Of a stretch of DNA of 64,000 nucleotides, positions 34,958-44,913 are shown piece after piece. The first letter of the stretch is position 1. Each line of letters starts with the position of its first letter. Source of the stretch: Microvirga mediterraneensis (lineage in GTDB: Bacteria > Pseudomonadota > Alphaproteobacteria > Rhizobiales > Beijerinckiaceae); the NCBI RefSeq assembly GCF_013520865.1, contig NZ_JACDXJ010000002.1, forward strand, positions 1-64,000, in the 5' to 3' direction. Below the pieces are notes generated by a model. That model saw nothing but the letters and a program-made list of their open reading frames with translations, did not search any database and was not told where the DNA came from. The position numbers and the translations under genes are program-made.

Positions 34958-37579
34958 TCAGGTGGTGACCGGCTTGAGCTCGCCGGTCGACCTCAAGCCA
35001 CCGGACGACGAGCCGCCGGAATCTCGACGGAAAAAGCCCAAAAGCCGTAACGCATTGGCCGTAACAATTACGGTGGCTCCGGTATCCGCCAGGATGGCAA
35101 TCCAAAGGCCTGTGATGCCCAAGATGCTCGTTATCAGAAACACCGCCTTGAGACCCAACGCGATCGCGATGTTCTGGCGGATGTTCGCCATGGTTCCGCG
35201 GGAGAGGCGGATCAACGCCACTACATCATTCACCCTGTTCCGCAGGAGTGCGCCATCCGCGGTTTCAAGGGCAACATCTGTGCCTGATCCCATGGCCACA
35301 CCAACTGTTGCCGCGGCAAGTGCAGGCGCGTCGTTGATGCCATCTCCAACCATCATCACAGGCTGTTCGTTCGAAAGTGCCTTGAGCGTCGTCACCTTGT
35401 CTTCCGGCATGAGCTCAGCCCGATACTCCATGCCGAGTGTGCCGGCGATCGCAGCGCCGGTTCGGGCGTTGTCGCCTGTGAGCATCATGGAACGGATGCC
35501 GAGCTTCTTCAGTTCTGCAACGGCTGTAACCGCATCCTCCCGCGGCTCATCGCGCAGGGCAAGCACACCGATCAGCTGGTCATTAACAACGAGAGCGGTG
35601 ACGGTTTTTCCTTCACCCTCCAGACGCTCCATGTCCTCTACCATGCGCGCAGTCACCTGCGAGGCTCGCTGTTGAGCAAACCGTGGGGCTCCCAGAAAGA
35701 TGTGTCGGTCATCCAAGGTGCCGACGACCCCTTGTCCGGGAATGGCTTTGACGTCACGCGCCGCGTTCACCTGAAGCCCGCCCGCCTTAGCCCGCTCCAG
35801 AATAGCAAGAGCAAGGGGATGGTTTGAGCCCGTCTCCACTGCGGCGGCGAGCATTGTGGCGTCGAGTTCACTGCCTTCGTAGGCGATTATATCCGTCACG
35901 AACGGGCGGCCCTCGGTGAGAGTGCCGGTCTTGTCAAACGCCACAAGGCCGGTCTTCGCAGCCTCTTCGATGACAATGCCGCCCTTCATCAGCAGGCCAT
36001 GCCGAGCGCCGGCGGAAAGTGCCGACGCGATAGAGGCGGGAACCGAAATCACCAAAGCGCACGGGCAGCCAATCAGGAGCAGCGCCAGAGCCCGATAGGT
36101 CCAGGTCCACCAGTCGCCGCCAAAGGCGAGCGGCGGGATGAGGGCCACAAGGAGAGCCAAGCCGACCACAGCCGGCATGTAGTAGCGCGAGAAGCGATCG
36201 ATGAACCGCTCTGTGGGTGCTCGCGCTTCCTGAGCTTCCTCAACGAGACGAATGATCCGGGCAATGGTGTTGTCCTGAGCCGCTTTCTCCACCCGCACGC
36301 GAATGGCTGCCTCTGTATTGATGGAACCCGCGAAAACGCTCTCACCGACACCTTTGGTCTTTGGGACAGATTCGCCCGTGACCGGCGACTCGTCGATCCC
36401 GGAGACCCCCGAAAGAATTTCCCCATCAGCCGGAATACGGTCTCCAGGCCTCACGAGCACCGTCTGCCCGATCACGAGCGTCGAGGCTGCAACCTCCCAA
36501 GCCGTTCCGTTCTCCTCTAGCATGGCCGTTTTGGGAACCAGTTCACTGAGCGCACGAATGCTGGCGCGCGCCCGGTTGGCCGCAACCCCTTCGAGCACCT
36601 CCCCGACCGCAAACAGGAACACGACGAGAGCTGCCTCTTCCGCGGCACCAATGACCAATGCACCGGCCGCCGCAATCGTCATCAGCATTTCGATCGTGAA
36701 CGGCATGCCGGCGCTGGCCGCGGCGAAAGCCCGCCGCGCCACCGGAAGAACGCCGACGGCGGTCGCGCCAATATAAATCCAGTGACTTGCCGCAGGCACC
36801 ACGAATTGCGACAAGAAGGCCAAGGCAAGCAGAACGCCGGTCAGGATCACGAGACGGCCTTTTGCCGTCTGCCACCAGTGCTTGTCTCCCATACCCTCGT
36901 GCGCATGGTCATGGCCATGCGAGCTCAAGGCAGTCGGAGCTGCGCCCGCGCCCGGGGGATGGGCATGACCGCGTCCATGATGATGGTCGTGACGGTTGTG
37001 ATGGTCGCCATGGTCATGAGCATGGTTGTGCCCGCCGGAACAGCTGTCGCCGCTGCAGCAGCTTGCCGGGGCAGCCTGGCTCGCCGCTTGTGACGGAACT
37101 GGCTTTCGGGTTGCTGTATAGCCTAAGCCGGTGACACGCTTCTCGACCTGTTCGGTAGTGGTGCGGGTCTCATCGAGCGTTGCCGTGAGTGTCTCGGTCA
37201 TGGTCGAAATACGGATATCGGACACGCCAGGGAGCTTGCCCACAGCGGTTTCGATCTTGGCGGCGCAACTGGCACAATCCATGCCGCCAACGGTCCAGCT
37301 ATAGGACTGGGATGCTCCCGCCGTCGAGGGAGCCTGCTGACGGGTGACCCCATAGCCCAGCGCACTGACGCGCTTTTCGACCTCATGCGCAGGTGTGAGG
37401 GCCTCGTCCAGCCGCGCCGACAAGGTTTCAGTCATGGTCGAGGCCCTGATGTCCGAAACCCCCGGCAGCTTGCCGACAGCGGTCTCAATCTTGGCCACAC
37501 AGCTCGCGCAATCCATGCCCTCCACCTTCCAGGTAAAGGCTTGTGCGCTTGCCGGCGTCTGCGATGTCGGTTGGGTCAT
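34958..37579 (-). CDS. zntA: Zn(II)/Cd(II)/Pb(II)-translocating P1B-type ATPase
   Basis: 873 aa. Two HMA domains (GMDCASC at about 21-27 and again near 100), a His-rich linker with CCSGDSC, eight helices, CPCALVISVP metal site, [27 protein letters not shown]. Lys in LGLKAVFL and Asp in ILADTGATV of the last helices are P1B-2 (Zn/Cd/Pb) marks. The -10 box of site 3 lies at 37607-37612, so transcription starts at about 37600 and the start codon must be the ATG at 37579 (GAGGA upstream), not 37615. Exports toxic divalent metal to the periplasm. Confidence 0.95.
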   Translation of the reverse strand: MTQPTSQTPASAQAFTWKVEGMDCASCVAKIETAVGKLPGVSDIRASTMTETLSARLDEALTPAHEVEKRVSALGYGVTRQQAPSTAGASQSYSWTVGGMDCASCAAKIETAVGKLPGVSDIRISTMTETLTATLDETRTTTEQVEKRVTGLGYTATRKPVPSQAASQAAPASCCSGDSCSGGHNHAHDHGDHHNRHDHHHGRGHAHPPGAGAAPTALSSHGHDHAHEGMGDKHWWQTAKGRLVILTGVLLALAFLSQFVVPAASHWIYIGATAVGVLPVARRAFAAASAGMPFTIEMLMTIAAAGALVIGAAEEAALVVFLFAVGEVLEGVAANRARASIRALSELVPKTAMLEENGTAWEVAASTLVIGQTVLVRPGDRIPADGEILSGVSGIDESPVTGESVPKTKGVGESVFAGSINTEAAIRVRVEKAAQDNTIARIIRLVEEAQEARAPTERFIDRFSRYYMPAVVGLALLVALIPPLAFGGDWWTWTYRALALLLIGCPCALVISVPASIASALSAGARHGLLMKGGIVIEEAAKTGLVAFDKTGTLTEGRPFVTDIIAYEGSELDATMLAAAVETGSNHPLALAILERAKAGGLQVNAARDVKAIPGQGVVGTLDDRHIFLGAPRFAQQRASQVTARMVEDMERLEGEGKTVTALVVNDQLIGVLALRDEPREDAVTAVAELKKLGIRSMMLTGDNARTGAAIAGTLGMEYRAELMPEDKVTTLKALSNEQPVMMVGDGINDAPALAAATVGVAMGSGTDVALETADGALLRNRVNDVVALIRLSRGTMANIRQNIAIALGLKAVFLITSILGITGLWIAILADTGATVIVTANALRLLGFFRRDSGGSSSGGLRSTGELKPVTT

Positions 37580-37606
37580 TCCGTAGTCCTCTCGACAGTT
37601 TGAGCC

Positions 37607-37637
37607 TGTGTACAACCTCGAGCCACTTGAGGTTCAA
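37607..37637 (-). promoter_or_regulatory. MerR-type operator/promoter, site 3 (zntA-czcD-lspA)
   Basis: Minus strand: -35 TTGAAC (37637-37632), 19-bp spacer with dyad ACCTC-aagtggctc-GAGGT, -10 TACACA (37612-37607). Drives the zinc efflux operon. Divergent from site 4, 210 bp away. Confidence 0.85.
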
Positions 37638-37847
37638 GAGGAAAAATCTAAAAAATTTGCTCCCTCTCAGGCCAGCCCATCGGCAGCCAACAGCCAAGCC
37701 AGCCGCAGCCACTCGCACAGGTTCCCTATCGTCACGGCAGGCCCATGATCGATAGCTCCTCCCCTCCGTTCAGGTTCTGAGCATCCCTTTGAAGCCTTGC
37801 TTATAGGGGGCACCTTTTCCGCAAAACCAAAAAACCATAGCTGCCTC

Positions 37848-37878
37848 TTGACCCTCTAGTGGCTTGAGGTCCTAGGCT
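37848..37878 (+). promoter_or_regulatory. MerR-type operator/promoter, site 4 (dsbA-like)
   Basis: -35 TTGACC (37848-37853), 19-bp spacer with dyad CCTC-tagtggctt-GAGG, -10 TAGGCT (37873-37878). About 30 bp upstream of the DsbA-like gene. Confidence 0.88.
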
Positions 37879-37908
37879 GCAGGCCTTTGAGTCGGAGTAG
37901 GAGGGTCT

Positions 37909-38547
37909 GTGGTGCATCGCCGTCATTTCATGGTGGGCAGTCTCGCAACGAGCCTTGTGTTCGTCCGAGGCAGTTTGTCGGCCCAGGAGACGGTCGATCA
38001 GGCTGAGTTGCTCCAACCCGGTCCTTTGCCTGACAAGGTTATAGGCAACCCGGATGCCCCCGTGACGGTGATCGAATACGCTTCGCTGACCTGCCATCAT
38101 TGCCGGAACTTTCACAAAACCACGTGGCCGAGCTTCAAGGCAAAATACGTCGATACCGGTAAAGTCCGTTTTATTGTCCGGGAGTTCCCGCTCGATCCAC
38201 TGGCCACGGCAGGGTTCATGCTCGCTCGCTGCGCCGGCGAGGACAAGTGGTACCCCGTCGTTGACATGCTCTATCAGACTGGTGAGGCCTGGAACCATGC
38301 CGACAAACCCTATGACGCTCTCGTCCAGGTGATGCGGCAGGCCGGAATGGGACGAGAGACTGTCGAGTCCTGTCTGCGCGATGAGAAGATCTATAACGGG
38401 ATCCGGCAGATTGCCGACCGGGCAACCCAGTCGTTCAAGGTGGACTCGACCCCGACCTTCTTCATCAACGGCCGCAAGGAGGTTGGAGCACTGTCACTGG
38501 ATCGGTTCGAAAAGATCCTTGAGCCACTCCTTGTCGCCAAGCCGTAA
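37909..38547 (+). CDS. DsbA-family oxidoreductase, MerR-type controlled
   Basis: 212 aa from GTG. Signal-like N-terminus (HFMVGSLATSLVFVRGSLSA), then VTVIEYASLTCHHCRNFHKTTWP (CHHC near residue 61) and DSTPTFFINGRKE with cis-Pro. Very similar to the product of 46599-47222: both share GKVRFI(V/L)REFPLDPLATAGF and FKVDSTPTFFING. Both have a MerR-type operator, so duplication kept the control. Periplasmic disulfide formation during metal stress is inferred. GGAG-like RBS before the GTG. Confidence 0.92.
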   Translation: MVHRRHFMVGSLATSLVFVRGSLSAQETVDQAELLQPGPLPDKVIGNPDAPVTVIEYASLTCHHCRNFHKTTWPSFKAKYVDTGKVRFIVREFPLDPLATAGFMLARCAGEDKWYPVVDMLYQTGEAWNHADKPYDALVQVMRQAGMGRETVESCLRDEKIYNGIRQIADRATQSFKVDSTPTFFINGRKEVGALSLDRFEKILEPLLVAKP

Positions 38548-38794
38548 CCCGAGGTCGCTCACGCTTGGCTCTTGGCATAAAGGCGACCTCGTCGACAGGT
38601 GAGTGTCACATTGAATTGCCGAGCTCTTGGCGGGCCGCCCGGCGTCAGCCGGCACCACCGACAGGAGCCGATGGATTGGGGGAAACAATGCGGGTGATAG
38701 ATCAGAAGCTGCGACCAGGTTGCGCTGTCAGCCTTCCTTCTCCGGCCAAGCTGCTGCGTAATGGCACCGGCCGTACCCATGCCAAGGGGCGACA

Positions 38795-39421
38795 ATGATC
38801 GGAGTTGGTGCATATCTGCTGGTCTGTCTCTACGTAGCCGGCTTCCTGATCCTGTCCGCTGTCGCCGCGCGAACCCTGAGACGCTCTGTCTGGCTCCTCG
38901 GAACCGGCGATCGGCGGCAGCGCTGGACCGGTTTCGCCTTCCGGACGGCGTTCCTCAGCGCCCTCCTCTGGCCTGCCTATCGGCTGGGGCTAGGAGGAGT
39001 GAGTGGACTGCCCTTGGGCGGCCTTCGATTCCACAGCGGCGGTGTCTCAATCCTGGGCGTGGTGCTGATCGCTGCGGGAGCTAGCTTCGCCCTTGCATCG
39101 CAGTACCACATGGGATCGGCGTGGCGGATCGGTGCTGCTGAAGGCCAGCAAGGACAGCTCGTTGTGACGGGACCGTTCAATTGGTCGCGGAATCCTGTGT
39201 TTGTCGGCCAAGGCGCCGTGTTTCTCGGACTGCTGCTCGTGTTTCCTGATCCGGTTCAATTCGCCGTTACAGCCGTCGCGCTGCTGGCGATCCGGTCACA
39301 GGTTCGCATTGAGGAACGTGTGCTCCGAGCCACCTTCGGTGCTGCCTACGAAGATTATGCCCGCCGGGTGCCGCGCTGGATCGGCGGAGTCTCCTCACAC
39401 GTCGTCACACCACAAGTTTGA
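38795..39421 (+). CDS. Isoprenylcysteine methyltransferase-family membrane protein
   Basis: 208 aa, about five helices. The C-terminal ICMT/PEMT region reads LVVTGPFNWSRNPVFVGQGAVFLGL, EERVLRATFGAAYEDYARRVPRW, the SAM-binding pattern of this superfamily. Bacterial members often lie beside metal-resistance genes (czc/cop) and their substrate is unknown. It precedes an L,D-transpeptidase gene by 10 bp, so the two are probably cotranscribed. Confidence 0.85.
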   Translation: MIGVGAYLLVCLYVAGFLILSAVAARTLRRSVWLLGTGDRRQRWTGFAFRTAFLSALLWPAYRLGLGGVSGLPLGGLRFHSGGVSILGVVLIAAGASFALASQYHMGSAWRIGAAEGQQGQLVVTGPFNWSRNPVFVGQGAVFLGLLLVFPDPVQFAVTAVALLAIRSQVRIEERVLRATFGAAYEDYARRVPRWIGGVSSHVVTPQV

Positions 39422-39431
39422 GCTTCCAAGC

Positions 39432-40208
39432 ATGACCATCTCAAAGAGAAATTGGCACCCGTACGGCTGGCGTTCCGAGATTGCTATCGCGTGCACAAGT
39501 CTGATCACTGCGGTCTTTGTGCTGTGCGCGCCCGCGCTTGCAACCCAGCACCCTCCAGACGCAAGTATCGGTGCACCGGCTCCTGATCCCGCGCCACCTT
39601 CTGAGATCCGGCGTCGGCCCTCCCATTTGTCGCGAGTCGTGGTGCCATTTGCATCCTCCTACGAAGCCGGCACTATCCTGGTGGACACTCGGGGGCGTCG
39701 GCTTCTTCGGGTGTTGTCTCCGACACGCGCCGTTCAGTACCCGATCGGTGTCGGACGGCAGGGCTTTACTTGGACGGGGGAACTGCCCGTCAGCCGAAAG
39801 GCCTCCTGGCCGGATTGGCGCCCCCCAAAAGAAATGCGTCAGCGCGATCCGCGGCTGCCCGCCTTCATGCAGGGGGGGCCTAAAAACCCTCTTGGGGCTC
39901 GTGCCATTTACCTGGGTGAGACGCTCTACCGAATTCATGGCACGAATGAACCGGGATCCATCGGTCGTGCGGTCTCATCGGGGTGCTTTCGCATGTTCAA
40001 CGAGGATATCATTGACCTTGCCCGCCGGACCCCAGTCGGCACGCGAGTGGTGGTGTTTGATAGGCTGACCCAAACAGCGGCTTCGCCGATCCGGAAACCA
40101 ACCTTGAGCCCACCGGCCCCTCTGCTACCCAAATTAGGGAACGACAAAGCCCAGCCTAGCCCACTTCCTGTTCCTCTTGAGACAGACGGCGAGATTTTGA
40201 TGCCATGA
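39432..40208 (+). CDS. L,D-transpeptidase (YkuD), secreted
   Basis: 258 aa. Signal peptide (EIAIACTSLITAVFVLCAPALA), then TILVDTRGRRLLRVLSPTRAVQ, NPLGARAIYLGETLYRIHGT and GRAVSSGCFRMFNEDIIDL (catalytic His and Cys). Closely related to the 24443-25129 protein. The frame is open from 39201, inside the upstream gene; ATG 39432 begins a proper signal peptide. C-terminal 50 residues Pro-rich. Confidence 0.92.
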   Translation: MTISKRNWHPYGWRSEIAIACTSLITAVFVLCAPALATQHPPDASIGAPAPDPAPPSEIRRRPSHLSRVVVPFASSYEAGTILVDTRGRRLLRVLSPTRAVQYPIGVGRQGFTWTGELPVSRKASWPDWRPPKEMRQRDPRLPAFMQGGPKNPLGARAIYLGETLYRIHGTNEPGSIGRAVSSGCFRMFNEDIIDLARRTPVGTRVVVFDRLTQTAASPIRKPTLSPPAPLLPKLGNDKAQPSPLPVPLETDGEILMP

Positions 40209-40445
40209 GCCGAGCAAAGCGGCTGATGAGGAGGCAATGATCTGCAAAGGAGGGTTATCGATTGGTGTGCTCGAACCAGCCGATCCTCAGGCAGCAACGG
40301 TACCTTGGCTTCCTGCCACTCCAGGGGACGGGGCCGCCGCGGGATACGGATGCTGGCTCTCGCGTTGACCACACGGCAGCTGAGGCTCCGTTCTGACGAG
40401 CCGTCTTAAAGCGAGTTCACATTCGAGGTACGGAGACGACACGAA

Positions 40446-41300
40446 ATGGCTGAGGCCCACGCCAAGAACCACGACTACCACATTCTTGAACCGAGCCCGT
40501 GGCCGCTCATCGGCGCGGTCAGCGCCTTCCTGCTGGCGGCGGGATTCGTGACCTGGGGGAAGGACATCGCCATCGCCGGGATGCATCTCGGCCCCTTCAT
40601 CTTCGGCGCGGGCATCATCGGCGTGCTCTACACCATGCTGAGCTGGTGGACCGACGTGGTGAAGGAGGCCAATACCGGCTTCCACACCCGCGTGGTCCAG
40701 CTTCACCACCGCTACGGCATGATTATGTTCATCGCCTCCGAGGTGATGTTCTTCGCCGCCTGGTTCTGGGCCTATTTCGACGCCGCCCTCTAGGCCGGCG
40801 ACCCGCAGCTCTATTCGCGCGTCGAGGCGCTCGGCGGCGTGTGGCCGCCCAAGGGCATCGAGACCTTCGATCCCTGGCCCCTGCCGCTCCTCAACACCCT
40901 GATCCTGCTCACCTCCGGCACTACGGTCACCTGGGCGCACCACGCGCTCCTGCACAATGACCGTCAGGGCCTCAAGGCGGGCCTGTGGCTCACGGTGATC
41001 CTCGGCATCGTGTTCAGCTTCGTGCAGGCCTACGAGTACAGCCACGCCGCCTTCGGCTTCAAGGGCAACATCTACGGCGCCACCTTCTTCATGGCGACGG
41101 GCTTCCACGGCGCTCACGTGATCATCGGCACGATCTTTCTGGCCGTCTGCCTGCTGCGCGCCTATCGCGGCGACTTCACGCCCAAGCAGCACCTCGGTTT
41201 CGAGTTTGCGGCCTGGTACTGGCACTTCGTCGACGTGGTGTGGCTCTTCCTCTTCGCCGCCATCTACGTGTGGGGCTACGGCGGACATGGGGTTGGTTGA
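40446..41300 (+). pseudogene. ctaE: Cytochrome c oxidase subunit III with in-frame amber stop
   Basis: The frame reads as a full-length COX3: LEPSPWPLIGAVSAFLLAAGF, HHRYGMIMFIASEVMFFAAWF, then TAG at codon 116 (40791-40793), then [32 protein letters not shown] and [19 protein letters not shown] to a natural stop at 41298. Homologues usually have FDAAL followed by a hydrophobic or aromatic residue at the stop. A single base change kills an otherwise intact gene. No subunit I/II genes are near, so it is an orphan copy. Confidence 0.9.
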
Positions 41301-41731
41301 GGACGCCCACTTTCGAGGAGGCTGCCTTTTTGGTCGGACGGTAGGTGTACCAGTTTGACGGGGTCGCCTGAGGGATACCGATGGAATGGCACCTGGACTT
41401 TATCCTTGCCCCGTCAACGTCTGCCGGCGGTTGATGTGGCGCGGGTTCAAAGCGGTCCTGTTACCAACTGGCTTCGCAGAGCACAGCATGGTTGGGAGGA
41501 GCCAGGGTCAGGGGCCCCTTCGAGCCATACAGATCCTCTAAGGGGAGGCAGCGCGGCCAACCAGAGTCGGGCCGCCCTTTCGCCCAGATAATGTGTGGCC
41601 GATAGTGGGACCAATGGCGTGACATGTGTGTTCTGAAGGCTTCGAGCCCCGGCCGGAGAACATATTTCGACAAAGTTCCATACGGTCTCTTTTCGCGTTC
41701 CATCGGTGTCGTGCGGTAAATGGAGATGCAG
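41301..41731. other. Gap without convincing gene
   Basis: About 430 bp. A minus-strand frame through 41461-41700 is open but shows no domain or RBS that I can trust. No operator dyad found. Confidence 0.45.
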
Positions 41732-42196
41732 ATGAAGGTTATGGTTACCCTTATTGCGGCCGGAGCCATCATGGTGTCAGAAGGGGCTGGGATTGCGTTC
41801 GCCCAGCCCGTCAATGATCCTCCAGTGAGGGAGAGGGGTGACCAACCGGCGCCTAAGCTTCCGGGAGATGACCGTGCGCCACCCAGCACCCTGCACCAGT
41901 CGGCCCCAGACAACGACATGCCGAAGTTACTACCGCGTAGCGATGTCGCGAGAGCAGTCGACGCCTACAAAGCGGCTGCTGAACAGCTCAAGAGGAGCCT
42001 TGATTCCGATCTCAGCGGTGATCCGGACGCTGATTTCAAGCGCCTGCTGATAGCCCAATACGAGGGAATGATCGCTCTTGCTTCGGTGGCCTTGGATTAC
42101 GGCACCGACCCCAAAATGCGGGAAGCGGCAGAATATGCGGTCGATATCGCCACGCAAGAACTAGAAACCATACGAGAGCAACAGCCGAAGCCTTAG
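41732..42196 (+). CDS. Secreted DUF305-like protein without the His pair
   Basis: 154 aa. Signal peptide (VMVTLIAAGAIMVSEGAGIAFA), a Pro-rich linker, then a helical end: LIAQYEGMIALASVALDYGTDPKMREAAEYAV, which aligns with DUF305 (MIPHHQGAIDMARVVLKTGDNAEAKKMAETV) but has QYE where the family has HHQ. So a DUF305-type fold that has probably lost the metal ligands. A broken paralogue is at 51584. GGAG precedes ATG 41732. Confidence 0.6.
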   Translation: MKVMVTLIAAGAIMVSEGAGIAFAQPVNDPPVRERGDQPAPKLPGDDRAPPSTLHQSAPDNDMPKLLPRSDVARAVDAYKAAAEQLKRSLDSDLSGDPDADFKRLLIAQYEGMIALASVALDYGTDPKMREAAEYAVDIATQELETIREQQPKP

Positions 42197-42403
42197 CGTG
42201 AGCCCTGCCGTACGCCATCCTGAACCCGTCCTGGCGCAGGCCGTTCGCTCGAGCGTCACCTTGTTCAGTGTGAGGTTGTTGGACTTTGAGTCCTGCTGCC
42301 TACGGTCGGTTAGATCAGGCACACCGATGTTCCATAAGGCTGGAGCACAACGCCCATCGCACGTTGCCCGTCCCTGGACACCGCTGGAATAGAGTGGACA
42401 CTG

Positions 42404-43015
42404 CTAGCGGATCGTCTTGACCTTTTGCCTGAACTCCTCGGTCAGCTCGGGCAGGATTGGTCCTACATGCCTGTACCGGACGACTCCGTCCGGGTCGACC
42501 ACGAACGTCTCCGGCACACCGTAAACTCCCCAATTGATGGCTGTGCGCCCGTCCTGGTCGACCCCGACAGCAGCGTACGGGTTGCCGAGCATCCCAAGAA
42601 AGCGACGGGCGTTATCCGAGTTGTCCTTGTAATTGATACCGACCACCCTGAGACCCGACTCCTTTGCCAATTCCATCAACACCGGATGCTCTTGACGACA
42701 AGGGACACACCACGACGCCCAGACGTTCACAACCGTCACCTGCCCCTTCAGATCTGCCGTGGATAAGCCTGGAACCGGTGTTCCCTCAACCACCAGGCCA
42801 GATAACGGGGCAAGACTGAATTCCGGAACAGGGCGGCCGATGAGCGCCGAGGGCAGCTTCGAAGGATCGCCGGATGCGAGCCTCAGCAGAAAAACCAGTG
42901 CCAGAACCGAGAAGATGAGGATAGGCAACAGCAAGAGAAGGCGCCCCCGCGGCTTGCCGGAACTGGCGGCAAGAGCCTGAGGTGACTCGTTCCCGAGCCC
43001 ACGTGGGTCCGTCAT
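42404..43015 (-). CDS. DsbE/CcmG-like thiol:disulfide interchange protein
   Basis: 203 aa. One N-terminal anchor (LLLLLPILIFSVLALVFLL), then LIGRPVPEFSLAPL, VTVVNVWASWCVPCRQEHPVL (WCVPC) and YGVPETFVVDPDGVVRYRHVGP, the CcmG signature (GVPET). It reduces apocytochrome c before haem attachment. RBS GGGGGAG before ATG 43015. Only the end of ccmF is found otherwise, at the right edge, so this may be a spare copy. Confidence 0.92.
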   Translation of the reverse strand: MTDPRGLGNESPQALAASSGKPRGRLLLLLPILIFSVLALVFLLRLASGDPSKLPSALIGRPVPEFSLAPLSGLVVEGTPVPGLSTADLKGQVTVVNVWASWCVPCRQEHPVLMELAKESGLRVVGINYKDNSDNARRFLGMLGNPYAAVGVDQDGRTAINWGVYGVPETFVVDPDGVVRYRHVGPILPELTEEFRQKVKTIR

Positions 43016-43090
43016 CGATACTCCCCCTTGTCCCGGTTGAGTGCTCTCCACGTTCCATACCATCCAACGGATCCGCCACCGATGCACCGC

Positions 43091-44521
43091 TTACAGACGC
43101 CTCGGCACGATCGAGGACGTTGCCGGCACATCAAAACCCTGCCCTTCCGGGTCCGGGTCGGCCTCCGGCGTATCCAAGCCATAGATGTCGTCACGGAAGT
43201 GGGCCGTACCGTCCGGCATGGCATAACCTGTAAGATAGACCCAGGCGACCGGAACAGGCTTCTCAAGCCGGATGTCCTGACGTGCTGTTGTGCCGATGGC
43301 GGCATCGATGCTGGTCTGGGTCCACGCCCCGTTTGGTGCAGCCGTACCCCGCAGCAACCACTCAACGAAATCACGGACGTTGGCCACACGCACGCATCCG
43401 GATGAAAAAAAGCGAGCGTCTTGCGCGAACAGCCGCTTTGAGGGCGTGTCATGCAGGAACACCGCCTCCTTGTTTGGCATGTCGATGCGAATTTGACCGA
43501 GCGAATTCATGACTCCAGGATCCTGCCGTAAGGTGTAGTTGACGGCATTGTTGGTCGTCCAATCCAGCGTCCGTGGATCAACTTCCTGTCCCTTTGCATC
43601 CAGGATCCGGATTTTCATCTTTGCGAGATAGTCCGGGTCCTTGCGCACTTGCGGGATGATGTCCTTCTTGATCAAGGACACCGGAACGGTCCATGTTGGG
43701 TTGAGATTGATGGCTGTGATGCGGGTTTCCACGACGGGAGACGGGCGATCAGGCTTGCCGACCACGGCCACGTAGCGACGCGCGACCTGGCCGCTCTCGA
43801 CTGCCTCGACCGTTGCAGAGGGAATGTTAACGACGACATGGCGTTCTCCGAATGGGAAGCGTGATCCCATCAGCCGCTGGGTCGACGCAACCAACTGTCG
43901 GTGACGCGTGAGAGCTGGCACGTTTAAGGCTTCCAGGGTCCTGCGGCGAACGGCGCCGGACTCCGGAAGGCCGTGGCGCATCTGGAAGCGTTTGACGGCC
44001 TTCATCACCTCAGCGTCAAAGGTACTGCCTATGCCCTGATCCGCTGGAAGATCACCTTCGCGCGCAAGGCGTTGCCGCAGGGTCACAACGATGGGCCCTT
44101 TGTCTCCCATCTTCAACTCGGTGCCAGATGGCAAGGTCGGCCACCCCCCCTCGTCGGCGAGACGCTTGTAAAGCCCAGCGGCCCGCATTGTGTTGATGAA
44201 GGTATCCGGAGCAAAGGTGGGACGGGGGTCCTGAGAGACAGTTGCTGTGAGCAGAGGCGGCTGGGGCTTCGATGGAGCCTGGGACACGGGCGCAGTCGGA
44301 GCAGGCACGGGAATCGCGGAACTACCAGCCTCATTCGCAGGATCAATCCTAGAGGCATCCGTCTGTCGGGAGATTGGCCCGATGACTTGTATTGAGGGCT
44401 GCTGTACCGCTGAGGCTTTTATGGCAGGTTCAGCCTTTCCCCGGGCAATTGGGTCTGCAATCGCTTGGTCAGAAGCAAAGCAAAGGGCAAGCGCAAGTCC
44501 AATGTTGAAGTAAGTACGCAT
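43091..44521 (-). CDS. Large L,D-transpeptidase with peptidoglycan-binding domain (YcbB/LdtD-like)
   Basis: 476 aa. Signal peptide (NIGLALALCFASDQAIA), Pro-rich linker, a PG_binding_1 domain (DAEVMKAVKRFQMRHGLPESG), then a YkuD domain with MPNKEAVFLHDTPSKRLFAQ and FSSGCVRVANVRDFVEWLL (catalytic Cys). The plan matches LdtD/YcbB, which makes 3-3 cross-links under envelope stress. Paralogue at 62104-63375. ATG 44521 gives the cleanest signal peptide; 44536 is an alternative. Confidence 0.9.
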   Translation of the reverse strand: MRTYFNIGLALALCFASDQAIADPIARGKAEPAIKASAVQQPSIQVIGPISRQTDASRIDPANEAGSSAIPVPAPTAPVSQAPSKPQPPLLTATVSQDPRPTFAPDTFINTMRAAGLYKRLADEGGWPTLPSGTELKMGDKGPIVVTLRQRLAREGDLPADQGIGSTFDAEVMKAVKRFQMRHGLPESGAVRRRTLEALNVPALTRHRQLVASTQRLMGSRFPFGERHVVVNIPSATVEAVESGQVARRYVAVVGKPDRPSPVVETRITAINLNPTWTVPVSLIKKDIIPQVRKDPDYLAKMKIRILDAKGQEVDPRTLDWTTNNAVNYTLRQDPGVMNSLGQIRIDMPNKEAVFLHDTPSKRLFAQDARFFSSGCVRVANVRDFVEWLLRGTAAPNGAWTQTSIDAAIGTTARQDIRLEKPVPVAWVYLTGYAMPDGTAHFRDDIYGLDTPEADPDPEGQGFDVPATSSIVPRRL

Positions 44522-44536
44522 AAGGTCACCATTCAT

Positions 44537-44913
44537 AGACCAAGTATGCGGGAGTATGGTTTACAAATTGCTGATCTTGACCTCACGATGAGCCGTGTCG
44601 GTGGAAGCGGCGGATAGGTTGGTCAGGCATTCCCGAATGTGGTGTTTGTAACATCGATTCTACGCCGCACCGTCTTCCAGGGAACTTTCCCCCGGCAGCA
44701 TCAGGGTAGATCGCGGCTGGTGATGCCTAGTCCGAGGATGCGTAGCCTAGCCCGACTAGGAGTTGTTCTGAATCTGCCATGCTCGTTTCCTGGCCACCTG
44801 CTTCAGAGGATGTTCAGATGGGCAACCCGATGCATCGGCTGAGGCACAGCTCCGTTCGTTTGACAGCGTGTCTGGACACTTAGGTTTCCTACGATTCCCC
44901 CGGCTGGAGTTTG
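44537..44913. other. Gap without convincing gene
   Basis: About 380 bp between the large L,D-transpeptidase and the HlyD gene. No credible ORF, dyad or RNA seen. Confidence 0.5.

Noticed and set aside
40791..40793. TAG codon as pyrrolysine or selenocysteine-like recoding in COX3
   Set aside because: No recoding machinery is expected and COX3 has no such residue; a nonsense mutation is simpler.
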